DNA from: JAYZBC01 sp036339375
Lineage (GTDB): Bacteria; Pseudomonadota; Alphaproteobacteria; MPNO01; UBA2964
DNA length: 59,939 nucleotides
NCBI GenBank assembly: GCA_036339375.1
Contig: JAYZBC010000002.1
Span: forward strand, 1 to 59,939
Direction: 5' to 3'
Part shown: one piece after another, positions 17,473 through 25,811 of the stretch
Position numbering within the stretch: the first letter of the stretch is position 1
Layout: the number at the start of each line of letters is the position of its first letter
The notes under the pieces: generated by a model
Told to the model about the DNA's origin: nothing
The model's input: the letters and a program-made list of their open reading frames with translations, nothing else
Database searches by the model: none
Program-made: the position numbers and the translations under genes

Positions 17473-18240
17473 TTATCTCATTACCAAACCGCCGTCCACA
17501 TAAAGCGTCTGACCTGTCATAAAACGGCTGTAATCTGAGGCTAGGAATAATACCGGTCCCGCAACGTCCTCTGGAGTGGCTATACGTCGGAGGGGGGTTT
17601 GTGCAAGAATGCCCTCCTTCACAACTTCTTTTGTCCCTCGGCTTGCATCTGTTGGGTAAACTAGACCAGGAGCTACACAATTGACTCTAATCCCGAGCGG
17701 TCCTAATTCCATTGCTAAATTTCTGGTAAAACCAATTAAAGCGGATTTCGCTGTCGCATATTCATGGTAAGGGATGGTTGGTTTTGCGACTAGGTCACTG
17801 GCTACGTTGACGATGCTCCCACCTGTATTTTCTTTAAAATTTACTAAAACGGCTTGGCACATAGTGTAGGTAGAAAAAAGTACACCCTTAATTTGATCCT
17901 GGTAATCCTTCCAAGCAAGGTCCCAAAACAATTTTCGATTATCAGGATCAAATTTATACGGTTTAAAGGCATTATTGACGATGACATCAATTTTTCCGAA
18001 ATCATTTAGAACGCACCTTACCATATTTTGAACTTCTTTTGAGGATGTAACGTTTGCTTTAATAGCAGACGCATCGCCCCCGAGCTCTTTGCACGCCTTT
18101 ACCACTTCATCGGCTGCCTTTTGATTTTGGATATAGTTAATAATTACTGTGCCGCCCTCGGCGGCAAAAGCCTTACCAATTGCTGCCCCAATTCCACGGC
18201 TTGAACCGGTAACAATGATTACTTTACCTTTAAAATTCAT
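17473..18240 (-). CDS. Short-chain dehydrogenase/reductase, last gene of the TPP-riboswitch operon
   Basis: A 255-residue classical SDR. The NAD(P)-binding motif is TGSSRGIGAAIG (residues 11-22), NNA follows, the catalytic Ser is in VNVASD and the YxxxK pair in YATAKSALIGF, and the C-terminus YVDGGL is typical of FabG-like enzymes. SDRs of this kind interconvert alcohols and carbonyls. It lies 19 bases after the binding-protein gene on the same strand. In that context it could reduce the aldehyde made by the LuxE/LuxC pair to an alcohol; this is inference. It converges on metH. Confidence 0.88.
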   Translation of the reverse strand: MNFKGKVIIVTGSSRGIGAAIGKAFAAEGGTVIINYIQNQKAADEVVKACKELGGDASAIKANVTSSKEVQNMVRCVLNDFGKIDVIVNNAFKPYKFDPDNRKLFWDLAWKDYQDQIKGVLFSTYTMCQAVLVNFKENTGGSIVNVASDLVAKPTIPYHEYATAKSALIGFTRNLAMELGPLGIRVNCVAPGLVYPTDASRGTKEVVKEGILAQTPLRRIATPEDVAGPVLFLASDYSRFMTGQTLYVDGGLVMR

Positions 18241-18259
18241 TTGGAATAACTACTTTTTT

Positions 18260-19258
18260 TTACCGCCTATCCGGCTTTGGGATGAGGTCGGATTTAACCA
18301 CGTGAGACACATTAATTTGCATTTTAATTAGGCCAAGCTGCTTAAAAGTATCCGCCCCTTTCTGCAGCAAATCCAAATCAAACGCGCCCAATCCCTTCTC
18401 CCTCGTTGTTTTGGATACGGTAGAAATATTGCGTAGCTTGATAATCCCCAAATTTATTGCTTGGTCCCTGCCATTGATTGCGCGTCTAACCGCAATTTTT
18501 GCAGCTTCATGAGGGTTTTTAATCATCCATACGGCACTATCACGATAACCCTTTAAAAACTTTTTCAGGAGGTCTTTTTTGTTTTTGTAGGTGTCTTTTT
18601 GAACAACAAACATATCACTGGGCACGTTCAGATAGTCTTTAACTTGAATAACATTAAAATCTTTCAAACCTCTTATTTTACCCACGAATAAGCCTGTGTC
18701 CGTTGCAGCTGTTGCATCAACTTGTCCTTGAATTACTGGCGCAAAATTCAGGAGCCCCGTTACTTGAATGGTAACATCCGCTTCTGTGAGCCCCACTTGG
18801 TGTAATAACACCTGTAAATTCTGTCGGGTGCCACTTGAAAGGCTGTAAACGCCGATTTTCTTTCCTTTTAAGTCTAGCGGTTTTGTGATTTTCCGTAATT
18901 TGGGCGAAACCACATTAAATACGTTTTGCGGGTATATATTATAAATCGCTATAAGTTCTTCGCCCTTGTCTAAAGCTTGGTAAAAAGAAGCGGGGTCAGT
19001 GAAGGCGATATCAGCTTTCCCGGCTAACATATTCCGAATTGCAGAACCCCCACCGGTGCCAGGTACATAAATGAGTTTCAACCCTCGCTTCTTGAAAAAT
19101 TTTTTATCGGGCTCCGCTAATAGGTTTGTTATTTCGCTGATGGGTTTGCACCAACCCGCAACGGTCACAGTTTTTAATTTCTGAGCAAGGGCTGAGTTTA
19201 AACCCAATGCCAAGAACACAAAAACTAAAAAAATACCAAAAATTTGCTTTGTATTCAT
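18260..19258 (-). CDS. NMT1/THI5-like ABC transporter substrate-binding protein
   Basis: A 332-residue secreted binding protein. The start chosen is ATG 19258, which overlaps the permease stop (ATGA), follows AGGAAGAAAG and directly begins a signal peptide (MNTKQIFGIFLVFVFLALG, cut near SALAQ). The longer frame adds 16 unsupported residues. The mature part has the NMT1/ABC-sub fold: AEPDKKFFKKRGLKLIYVPG, GKADIAFTDPASFYQAL, LDLKGKKIGVYSLSSGTRQ and QGQVDATAATDTGLF. Family members bind sulfonates, nitrate, riboflavin or thiamine pyrimidine precursors (ThiY). The TPP riboswitch upstream argues for a thiamine-related ligand. Confidence 0.88.
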   Translation of the reverse strand: MNTKQIFGIFLVFVFLALGLNSALAQKLKTVTVAGWCKPISEITNLLAEPDKKFFKKRGLKLIYVPGTGGGSAIRNMLAGKADIAFTDPASFYQALDKGEELIAIYNIYPQNVFNVVSPKLRKITKPLDLKGKKIGVYSLSSGTRQNLQVLLHQVGLTEADVTIQVTGLLNFAPVIQGQVDATAATDTGLFVGKIRGLKDFNVIQVKDYLNVPSDMFVVQKDTYKNKKDLLKKFLKGYRDSAVWMIKNPHEAAKIAVRRAINGRDQAINLGIIKLRNISTVSKTTREKGLGAFDLDLLQKGADTFKQLGLIKMQINVSHVVKSDLIPKPDRR

Positions 19259-20013
19259 TGTCTTTCTTCCTTTGGATGCCACCGAAGTAACCAACGTTCC
19301 GTCCAAATTGTTATTTGGTAAAACAGCATACCCAATATAGTAATGATAATAAAAAGGGCGAACATTAAAGTCGAATCCATCATGCCCTGAGCGGCGATGA
19401 TACTTGCTCCTAGCCCGGCCCTACCACCAATAAACTCTCCAACCACTGCACCCACGAGAGCAAGGACGACTGCAACACGAACCCCGGCCATGATTACCGG
19501 TAGTCCGGAAGGAATTTTTAACCGATACAATGTTTGCAAACGCGATGCTCGCAGCATTCGAAATAGCTCTCTTTTTTCTGGTTCAACATGGATAATTCCG
19601 GTTACTGTATTTTCGAGCAGGGGAAAGAAACAAATTAATGCAGTGATGACGACGGTAGAGGTCATGCCAAAACCAAACCAGACTATAAAAAGAGGGCCCA
19701 AAGCCAATTTTGGTATTACCTGACTGGCTATAATGTAGGGGTACAGAAGGCGTCTTAAAAACTCGGTTTCGGCAAGTAAAATCCCGCATAAAAACCCAAT
19801 ACAACACCCTATACCTAATCCCAGCACCATTTCTGTAGTCGTAATCCAAATGTGCGGCAACAAATTTCCGTTAATTAACCCGAACCATAAGGTCTCAAAA
19901 ACAGCTGTTGGCGCTGGAACAACCAATGGAGAAATTCCTGAGACCCGGCAGAAAAATTCCCATCCAAACAACAAAATTAAAAATAAACCAATTGATGATA
20001 TACGAATGTTCAT
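19255..20013 (-). CDS. ABC transporter permease, SsuC/ThiX type
   Basis: A 252-residue inner-membrane permease of the taurine/nitrate/pyrimidine-precursor class with about six transmembrane helices. The coupling region contains GAVVGEFIGGRAGLGASIIA, which corresponds to the EAA loop end of this class. Earlier segments are SPLVVPAPTAVFETLWFG and ASQVIPKLALGPLFIVWFGFG. Its start overlaps the ATPase stop and its stop overlaps the binding-protein start, each by four bases, so the three importer genes are translationally coupled. Confidence 0.9.
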   Translation of the reverse strand: MNIRISSIGLFLILLFGWEFFCRVSGISPLVVPAPTAVFETLWFGLINGNLLPHIWITTTEMVLGLGIGCCIGFLCGILLAETEFLRRLLYPYIIASQVIPKLALGPLFIVWFGFGMTSTVVITALICFFPLLENTVTGIIHVEPEKRELFRMLRASRLQTLYRLKIPSGLPVIMAGVRVAVVLALVGAVVGEFIGGRAGLGASIIAAQGMMDSTLMFALFIIITILGMLFYQITIWTERWLLRWHPKEERQ

Positions 20014-20753
20014 GCCTCTTCATCCATAGCTTGACGAACTAAAAGACAAAGTTCATTAAAGTGTGCACTATACCGGAGATTTTTTTCCCTTGGCCTTTCA
20101 AAATTGACTTTCAGGGAATGTTTAAGACGCCCTTCATCCATAACGGCTACCCTGTCGGCTAAGTAAACGGCTTCCGTAATATCGTGAGTCACAAAAAGGA
20201 CAGTTGTTTTCCTCAAACCACAAACCTGGAGCAAATCTTCTTGAAGCTCTTCGCGGGTGATGGCGTCGATTGCGGCAAATGGTTCGTCGAGTAACAGGGC
20301 TTCCGGTTTAGTGATGAGTGCGCGGGCAATAGCTACACGGCTTTGCTGGCCTCCTGATAATTCTCTAGGATGACGGTTATAAAAAGCAGATAAACCGACT
20401 AAATCGAGGAGTTCCATCGCATATTTTCGATGATCAACACGGGGCTTAAGTTTGATTGAAATAGGCAAAAGGATGTTATCAATAACTGAAAGCCATTCTA
20501 ACAAATTAGGAGCCTGGAAAACAAAACCAACATCGGCACTGGGTTCAGGGACCCGCTGACCTTTAATGAAAATTGACCCACTTGTCGGTTGGAGAAGGCC
20601 AGCCGCTACTTTTAAAAGGGTGGTTTTACCGCAACCGCTGCGGCCAACCAGGCAATGAAATTCCCCCCGCTGAATAGCCCAAGAAACACGGTTGACGACA
20701 GTTTCCTCCCGTTTGTATCCGAAGGAAGCTTCTTTGATACTCAGAAAGCCCAT
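20010..20753 (-). CDS. ABC transporter ATP-binding protein, SsuB/ThiZ type
   Basis: A 247-residue nucleotide-binding subunit with Walker A GRSGCGKTT, Q-loop FVFQAPNLLEWL, signature LSGGQQSRVAIARAL, Walker B ALLLDEPFAAID and switch His FVTHDITEA. These are the standard features of the ATPases that drive nitrate/taurine/HMP-precursor importers. It follows the LuxC-like gene by nine bases and overlaps the permease by four. Together the three genes encode a complete importer. Confidence 0.92.
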   Translation of the reverse strand: MGFLSIKEASFGYKREETVVNRVSWAIQRGEFHCLVGRSGCGKTTLLKVAAGLLQPTSGSIFIKGQRVPEPSADVGFVFQAPNLLEWLSVIDNILLPISIKLKPRVDHRKYAMELLDLVGLSAFYNRHPRELSGGQQSRVAIARALITKPEALLLDEPFAAIDAITREELQEDLLQVCGLRKTTVLFVTHDITEAVYLADRVAVMDEGRLKHSLKVNFERPREKNLRYSAHFNELCLLVRQAMDEEA

Positions 20754-20762
20754 TGCCTTCCC

Positions 20763-22214
20763 TTAATCTTCGTATTTTGCGAAAGAATCTGCGGCTGCAG
20801 AAGCAGAATGTTCGATTTCCGTTATGTTAATTAGATCAAGAAGGTTAAATCGGCCATCATGGTGCCAACCAGCTTCGGGTGAAGTCATACGCTCTAATGC
20901 ACTCACGCGAGTAACTCCGACTTTACCCAACGCCTCAGCAAGCTTAAATAATTTTTCCGGTTCTGCAGCAATTCCTACTGTTTGCATCAGAGTCCGGTAG
21001 GGTTGAATTGTTTGGGTTACCTCTTCTAGATGATCGACACCTATAATTTTTACTGTTCGATTTAAGCCTGTAGGTTCAAAACTCTCTAAATCTTCTGAAA
21101 ACACTGCACTCCAAGCCCCACTGGGATCAGACATGACAAGATCATTTTTTTTGGAAAAAACGTTTAATTTGGCTGATTGGGTCCACGACGCAACACCTGA
21201 TGCCTCCTCTACTGTTAGTTTTCGCCGTGGAAATTTGGTTTCAAAACACGCTAATTCATTTGCAATATATTGGGCGAATTGTTTGGGAGTAACCGATCCA
21301 CCACGTTCAACAAAAAACACTTGAGGGGAGTAACAACCTTGTTGATCATAGTGGATGATATCAAATGCGGCTTGATGGGCTACTTCCCAAGCTTTACTTT
21401 TGACAAGGGCGGCACGTGATATCATTCCAAGGCTCATTTTGTGGCTAAACGTCAAGCAACGCGTTGTTACCGGTGTGTGCTCCCGAATTTCCTTAAGGGT
21501 TTCGTTGTTCCCATAAGCGATAACAAGTTCAGATTCCTTTAATAGTGCTTTTTCTCTGACACGGTTTCCTCCTTTCCACCAAACGATGGCAATACTTTCT
21601 GCCAGTTCCGGTTCTACCTCAGACAGTAACTTTGCAAACCAGCCAGCGAATAGGGGTTCTGAGCTTGACACTTTTCCAATACTGCCCGACTTAACTAATA
21701 AGCCGGACACAAGGCTCCACAATGGAAGGCCAGGCACATTGCCTGCCCAAATGTGACCTATAAGGTCGGGTCCAAATGCTTTCCCAAACCCTCCCTTCGA
21801 TAATGGCTGGAATTCATCTAATATTTTTGGGTTAACAAAATCTTCCGCGAGAAACTTTAGTAATTCCGGTTTCCTAAAAGTTTTCAAATATTCCGTAAGC
21901 CCAAGCTTTACCATTTCTGAGTCATATCCCGTAACAAGGGGCAACCATTTTTCTGCTAGTTGCCTGTAGGGATCCTTGCGGTCCAACAGGCGTGCGATAA
22001 CCTTATCTACAATTTTAATTATTTGGGAGACGGAAAGTGATTTTAGAAAAGTTTGGCTGTTTTGTTTAACCCTATTTGCCATCATAGTCATTTGAGCGTC
22101 ATTGACTACTGGAACAAATACTTTAACAGGGGAATCAAAATCACCAAATTTTAGAGTTTCCCATTCCACGTCGTTTTGTGAAAGCCCCGGGAGATAGCCA
22201 GAAAATACTTTCAA
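20763..22214 (-). CDS. LuxC-like acyl reductase (aldehyde-dehydrogenase fold)
   Basis: A 483-residue member of the LuxC family, which reduces acyl thioesters to aldehydes with NADPH through a cysteine intermediate. The probable catalytic Cys is C294 in YDQQGCYSPQ, matching the family's DQ-x-x-C-x-S/T-P motif. FGPDLIGHIWAGNVPGLPLWSL (about 147-168) is the conserved pocket region, and KGGNRVREKAL and VIAYGN follow. The start is TTG 22214, preceded by GGGGAA, four bases after the LuxE-like stop. In luminous bacteria LuxC works with the synthetase LuxE, and here both are adjacent. No luciferase genes (luxA/luxB) are in the window, so the aldehyde must serve another purpose. Confidence 0.87.
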   Translation of the reverse strand: MKVFSGYLPGLSQNDVEWETLKFGDFDSPVKVFVPVVNDAQMTMMANRVKQNSQTFLKSLSVSQIIKIVDKVIARLLDRKDPYRQLAEKWLPLVTGYDSEMVKLGLTEYLKTFRKPELLKFLAEDFVNPKILDEFQPLSKGGFGKAFGPDLIGHIWAGNVPGLPLWSLVSGLLVKSGSIGKVSSSEPLFAGWFAKLLSEVEPELAESIAIVWWKGGNRVREKALLKESELVIAYGNNETLKEIREHTPVTTRCLTFSHKMSLGMISRAALVKSKAWEVAHQAAFDIIHYDQQGCYSPQVFFVERGGSVTPKQFAQYIANELACFETKFPRRKLTVEEASGVASWTQSAKLNVFSKKNDLVMSDPSGAWSAVFSEDLESFEPTGLNRTVKIIGVDHLEEVTQTIQPYRTLMQTVGIAAEPEKLFKLAEALGKVGVTRVSALERMTSPEAGWHHDGRFNLLDLINITEIEHSASAAADSFAKYED

Positions 22215-22218
22215 CTTT

Positions 22219-23298
22219 TTATTCCCCTGCTGATTTCAAAAATTCTTCTACAGCTAAAGAACACCCCTTGGCTTCTGCGCCTGACGCTCGTCCCGTCAAT
22301 AAAAATCCATCTCCGACCTTAACACCAGTGTCCTCGGTCAATATTGAGGAGACACAGTTAAAATGCGCCAGGTCGCAATGCAATAAAATTCCGGGGGTTC
22401 CCTCAGGTAATTCGACAGAATTAAGGGGGTTAACGACACGCGTTCTAATCCAATGAGGCCCAGATTTGACAGGCGGGCATATCTCATTTCCCCAGTCATA
22501 AAACTGTGTGCTTAATTCAGTCATTCCGTACATGTTTGTGCATTGAGACCTAGGGACGCCGAATTTTCTCGACAGATTGCTATAAAAAGAATCCAAATCC
22601 ATCTCACGGGATTGGCTTTTAAAGCCCCCAGTGTCTAATATTTTGCTTCCTTCTGGCAAACTGAAAGAACGTTCTTTGCTTTCCATTTGGTCCATTAGGT
22701 GAACAAAACTATAACTTGCCCCCAGTAATGCATACGGTTCATCAGTCTTTTCCGAATTTGCTAGTTCGAAAAATATTTTTTCAAAATTTAAACCTTCCTT
22801 TAAGAGAAGATAGGAACTGCCTCTCATTCCAAACTCTTTAAGTGCAAGCGCCAAATAATGTGCTAAAGATGAATTGGGCATTTGTTCCTCAGTTGGAAAC
22901 AATATACCCATACGTAATTTACCCCTTTCCTTCATGAAACGGTTTTTAAAATTAATAATCATTGAGCGGTCGTAAACAGAAAGAAAAGGGTGATAACACT
23001 TTCCCTTAACGTTCCCTTTAGTGGTGCCGCTTGTCATAAACACCCGTTCTATTTTTTCTCGCGGTCGGCAGCTCAAGGTTAAATTTTTGTACCCATTGAT
23101 GGGGACTGCAGGAATTTCCTGCCAGGATTGTACAATTCGTGGAGTAGTTCCTTTTTGTAAACAAAATTTATGGTAAGGAGGATTGTTTTCAAACTGGTAT
23201 GCGAAAATTTGCATAGCCATACGGTTAAAGCTTTCCTCCGTGGAAGCCCCGGCTGATATAAACTTGAGTAGATTATCTACGAGCTGTGCTTCTGTCAT
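22219..23298 (-). CDS. LuxE-like acyl-protein synthetase, first gene of the TPP-riboswitch operon
   Basis: A 359-residue adenylate-forming enzyme of the LuxE family. LuxE activates a carboxylic acid with ATP to an acyl-adenylate, carries it as a thioester on its own cysteine and hands it to LuxC. Visible are the phosphate-binding TSGTTKG (89-95), NMYGMTELS (255-263), the GDGFLLTGRASG hinge region (about 329-340) and near the end GCSL with C346, the expected acyl-carrying Cys. The family is about 360-380 residues, so it is full length. The gene sits about 90 bases downstream of a TPP riboswitch, which ties this carboxylate-reducing pair to thiamine control. Confidence 0.87.
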   Translation of the reverse strand: MTEAQLVDNLLKFISAGASTEESFNRMAMQIFAYQFENNPPYHKFCLQKGTTPRIVQSWQEIPAVPINGYKNLTLSCRPREKIERVFMTSGTTKGNVKGKCYHPFLSVYDRSMIINFKNRFMKERGKLRMGILFPTEEQMPNSSLAHYLALALKEFGMRGSSYLLLKEGLNFEKIFFELANSEKTDEPYALLGASYSFVHLMDQMESKERSFSLPEGSKILDTGGFKSQSREMDLDSFYSNLSRKFGVPRSQCTNMYGMTELSTQFYDWGNEICPPVKSGPHWIRTRVVNPLNSVELPEGTPGILLHCDLAHFNCVSSILTEDTGVKVGDGFLLTGRASGAEAKGCSLAVEEFLKSAGE

Positions 23299-23387
23299 AT
23301 CCCAAAACTTTCAGCCTAAAGGTCCTTAAGGGGCGCACTTGAAGCGGAAATTCCAGCAAATTTTGGGCGACAATGTATCGAATTCCA

Positions 23388-23497
23388 TTCCCTACGCCGG
23401 CATTATCCGGATCAGGTTCTAAGGGTCTCCGCGTTCCTAAAGTGCAAACACTTCTAGCTGGCGGGATCTCAGCCTTCTAACAAGGCACCCCTGTTCC
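23388..23497 (-). promoter_or_regulatory. TPP riboswitch (THI element)
   Basis: Read on the minus strand, the conserved thi-box blocks appear in order. AGGGGTGCC is at 23492-23484, then GGCTGAGA, a variable arm, ACCCTTAGAACCTGATC, and CGGATAATGCCGGCG followed by TAGGGAA. These are the pyrimidine-sensing (CUGAGA) and pyrophosphate-sensing helices of the thiamine pyrophosphate aptamer. The outer P1 helix is weak by eye, so the ends are approximate. Such switches lower expression when TPP is plentiful. It stands about 90 bases before the LuxE-like start and on the same strand, so it should control the whole six-gene operon. Confidence 0.93.
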
Positions 23498-23504
23498 AAG
23501 AGAC

Positions 23505-23533
23505 ATTTTATTTGTGACAATGCCTAGCGTCAA
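23505..23533 (-). promoter_or_regulatory. Sigma70-like promoter of the TPP-controlled operon
   Basis: On the minus strand TTGACG (23533-23528) and TAAAAT (23510-23505) are separated by exactly 17 bases. Transcription would begin near 23498, right at the 5' side of the riboswitch. This arrangement supports the operon start and the riboswitch boundary. Confidence 0.65.
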
Positions 23534-23580
23534 GGAATGGATTTATTCGTTTTCAGACTGCTTTAAGTGGCTGAATAGGT

Positions 23581-24303
23581 CTAATTGAAATTTTTTTCAA
23601 AAAATGAGAATAATTTTTTCCAAGAATCCTCGGTTGCTTCTGGACGAAAACGATCCTCGCTCACAAAATCCTGAAAGCCGTGCCCCGCCCCTTCGTAGCT
23701 GTGGAACTCGTATTCGATTTCAGCATCCTTTAGGGCAGCCTCAAGGTCTTTAACATCCTCTGGTGACGGGTTTTTGTCATCACTACCGAATATGCCTATA
23801 ACTGAACATCTCATGCTAGCTGTCAAATCGATAGGTGGTGGGCAATTAGCCCCCATCCCAATTTTAATTCGTCCTCCATATAAAACGGCGGAAATTTTAT
23901 AATTTGGGTTGTGGCATGCACCAAGCCATGCCATTCGGCCTCCCCAACAATGGCCAATAATTCCTATGCGATTTTCGTCCACATTGTCCGTGGTTAACAA
24001 AAGATTGTAGGCGGCATCTAAGTCGGCTACCGTTCGATCATCTCTCCACTCGGCCCGCTTTTCGGTCAGATCGGTTTCAGGTGGCCACCAGTGAAATATA
24101 TAGGGAATGACACTGGCATAGCCAGCGGCAGCTAGTTTTTCCCCGATGTCAATTGTAAAAGGATCTTTTTCCAACCCATCGTGCGCATTCGGCACGTGCT
24201 GGGCTACCACAAAAGCTGGAAAAGGGCCAAGGCCCGACGGTTCAAAAACCAAACATTGCATGGGATTTTTCTGTACATTTATTATTTTTTTTGTATATGA
24301 CAT
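23581..24303 (-). CDS. Dienelactone hydrolase family protein
   Basis: A 240-residue alpha/beta hydrolase of the dienelactone hydrolase family. The nucleophile elbow is GIIGHCWGGRMAW with C119 as nucleophile, as in true dienelactone hydrolases. An acid is in GIFGSDDKNPSPEDV and the His in YEGAGHGFQDF. Members hydrolyse dienelactones from aromatic-ring cleavage and other esters. It lies upstream of the TPP operon on the same strand, but that operon has its own promoter, so I do not count it as part of it. It diverges from the acyl-CoA synthetase gene. Confidence 0.87.
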   Translation of the reverse strand: MSYTKKIINVQKNPMQCLVFEPSGLGPFPAFVVAQHVPNAHDGLEKDPFTIDIGEKLAAAGYASVIPYIFHWWPPETDLTEKRAEWRDDRTVADLDAAYNLLLTTDNVDENRIGIIGHCWGGRMAWLGACHNPNYKISAVLYGGRIKIGMGANCPPPIDLTASMRCSVIGIFGSDDKNPSPEDVKDLEAALKDAEIEYEFHSYEGAGHGFQDFVSEDRFRPEATEDSWKKLFSFFEKNFN

Positions 24304-24399
24304 AATAAGTTCCTGAATGGTAAGACTAGGATTTTGGACTTTCTGTCGGGCACAAGTTTGTTTGTTATGCTACCTTTTTTTATTTGTAATTGGTAAATT

Positions 24400-25788
24400 T
24401 TGTCAAATTTAAATTCCTTTTTTGCTCCCCGAAATGTTGCCGTTATAGGTGCATCCTCAACCCCCGGCAAGCCCGGCCGTGCTGTAATTGAAAATCTGAT
24501 TGCAAATAAGTTTAAAGGGAAGATTTTTCCTGTAAATCCAGGTGGAGGTAACATTTGTGGATTAAACGTCATAAAATCTACTGATGCTTTACCCACTAAT
24601 ATTGATATGGGAATTGTATTGTTGCCGGCCCAAAATGCTCCTCAAATTATTTTAGAATGTGCGGCGAAAAACATCAAAACAATTGTATTAGCAGCAGGCG
24701 GTTTTGCCGAGGTAGATCAACTTGGAAAAGATTTGCAGGCGGAACTTAAGTCAGTTATCTCTCGAACGGGTGTTCGGGTTTTGGGACCTAACACGGCGGG
24801 CCATATTTCGACACCTCAAAATTTTACCTCGAGTTTTTTTCCTCTTGGAAAAATACCGAGTGGACCCATTTCGTATATTGCACAAACAGGAAATTTCACT
24901 GGTGCATTGATGCGCTCAATTATGACTGGAGAACACTACGGGGTTTCACGTTGTGTGGGCTTAGGAAATACAATTGACATTGATGAGGTTGATGTACTCG
25001 AATTCCTTCATAAGGACCCTTTGACAGGCGCAATTTTTATTTATCTAGAAAGTCTCCACCGGCCTAAGGAGTTTTTAAAATTGGCTCGAAAAGTTACCCG
25101 CGAAAAACCAGTAATAATGCTAAAAGGAGGTGCTACAGAGGGTGGTGCCGAAGCTGCACTATCGCATACCGCGTCAATGGGGTCAGATGATAGCATTCTT
25201 GATGGCGCTCTAAAACAAACCGGTGTTGTTAGGGTTGAAGATTTTTCTGATTTATTTACAGCTGCGAAGGCAGCAGCCATGATGCCAATACCTGCTGGCA
25301 ATCGAATTGGATTTGTTTCGCCGTCGGGCGCTTTTATCGTACATATTTTGGATTTGTGCCTGCAGCGGACACAATTGGTTTTTTCGAAAATCAGTGCTCA
25401 AACCCAATCTCGGTTAGAAGAAATTAGTCCTCCTTTCATTAAGGTGGCCAACCCGGTGGATATTTTTCCCGCTGCAACGGTTAACGGCATGGAATTTGCT
25501 TGGCGTGAATCAATGATAGCTCTCCTGCGTGATCCTTCAGTTGATGCTGTTGTTACTATCTTGATTTTAGCGGATGAACTGGGGCCGATGAAATTGGATT
25601 TTATTGTAGAACTTTCCAAACAATTTTCTAAAAAGCCAATTTATGTCTCTTTTTCGGGCGATGAAAATAATAATGCGGAAGCAAAAGCTTTTCTTGAACC
25701 CAAAGGCGTACCTACATTTCCACGAATTGGAGACCCCTTTAAAGTCCTGGATATTTTAGTGAGGAGCCGTTTGGCACTGGCTTCTTAG
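24400..25788 (+). CDS. NDP-forming acyl-CoA synthetase, alpha-type subunit without ATP-grasp domain
   Basis: A 462-residue protein with a CoA-binding domain (VAVIGASSTPGKPGRAV, residues 13-29), a succinyl-CoA-synthetase-like domain and the phosphohistidine loop LSHTASMGSDD. This matches the alpha part of ADP-forming acetyl/acyl-CoA synthetases, which make acyl-CoA from acid, CoA and nucleotide triphosphate. The ATP-grasp (beta) part, fused in about 700-residue forms, is missing and no beta gene is nearby. The start is a TTG at 24400 with a weak ribosome site, so it is uncertain. The thioesterase gene follows after 23 bases. Confidence 0.85.
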   Translation: MSNLNSFFAPRNVAVIGASSTPGKPGRAVIENLIANKFKGKIFPVNPGGGNICGLNVIKSTDALPTNIDMGIVLLPAQNAPQIILECAAKNIKTIVLAAGGFAEVDQLGKDLQAELKSVISRTGVRVLGPNTAGHISTPQNFTSSFFPLGKIPSGPISYIAQTGNFTGALMRSIMTGEHYGVSRCVGLGNTIDIDEVDVLEFLHKDPLTGAIFIYLESLHRPKEFLKLARKVTREKPVIMLKGGATEGGAEAALSHTASMGSDDSILDGALKQTGVVRVEDFSDLFTAAKAAAMMPIPAGNRIGFVSPSGAFIVHILDLCLQRTQLVFSKISAQTQSRLEEISPPFIKVANPVDIFPAATVNGMEFAWRESMIALLRDPSVDAVVTILILADELGPMKLDFIVELSKQFSKKPIYVSFSGDENNNAEAKAFLEPKGVPTFPRIGDPFKVLDILVRSRLALAS

Positions 25789-25811
25789 GAATTATTAAAA
25801 GAAAGTTTTAA

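Noticed and set aside
20763..23298. Bioluminescence (lux) operon
   Set aside because: Only luxC- and luxE-like genes are present, with no luxA, luxB or luxD, and the leader is a TPP riboswitch.
23581..24303. Dienelactone hydrolase as part of the TPP-controlled operon
   Set aside because: It lies upstream of the operon's own promoter and riboswitch, so the switch cannot control it.
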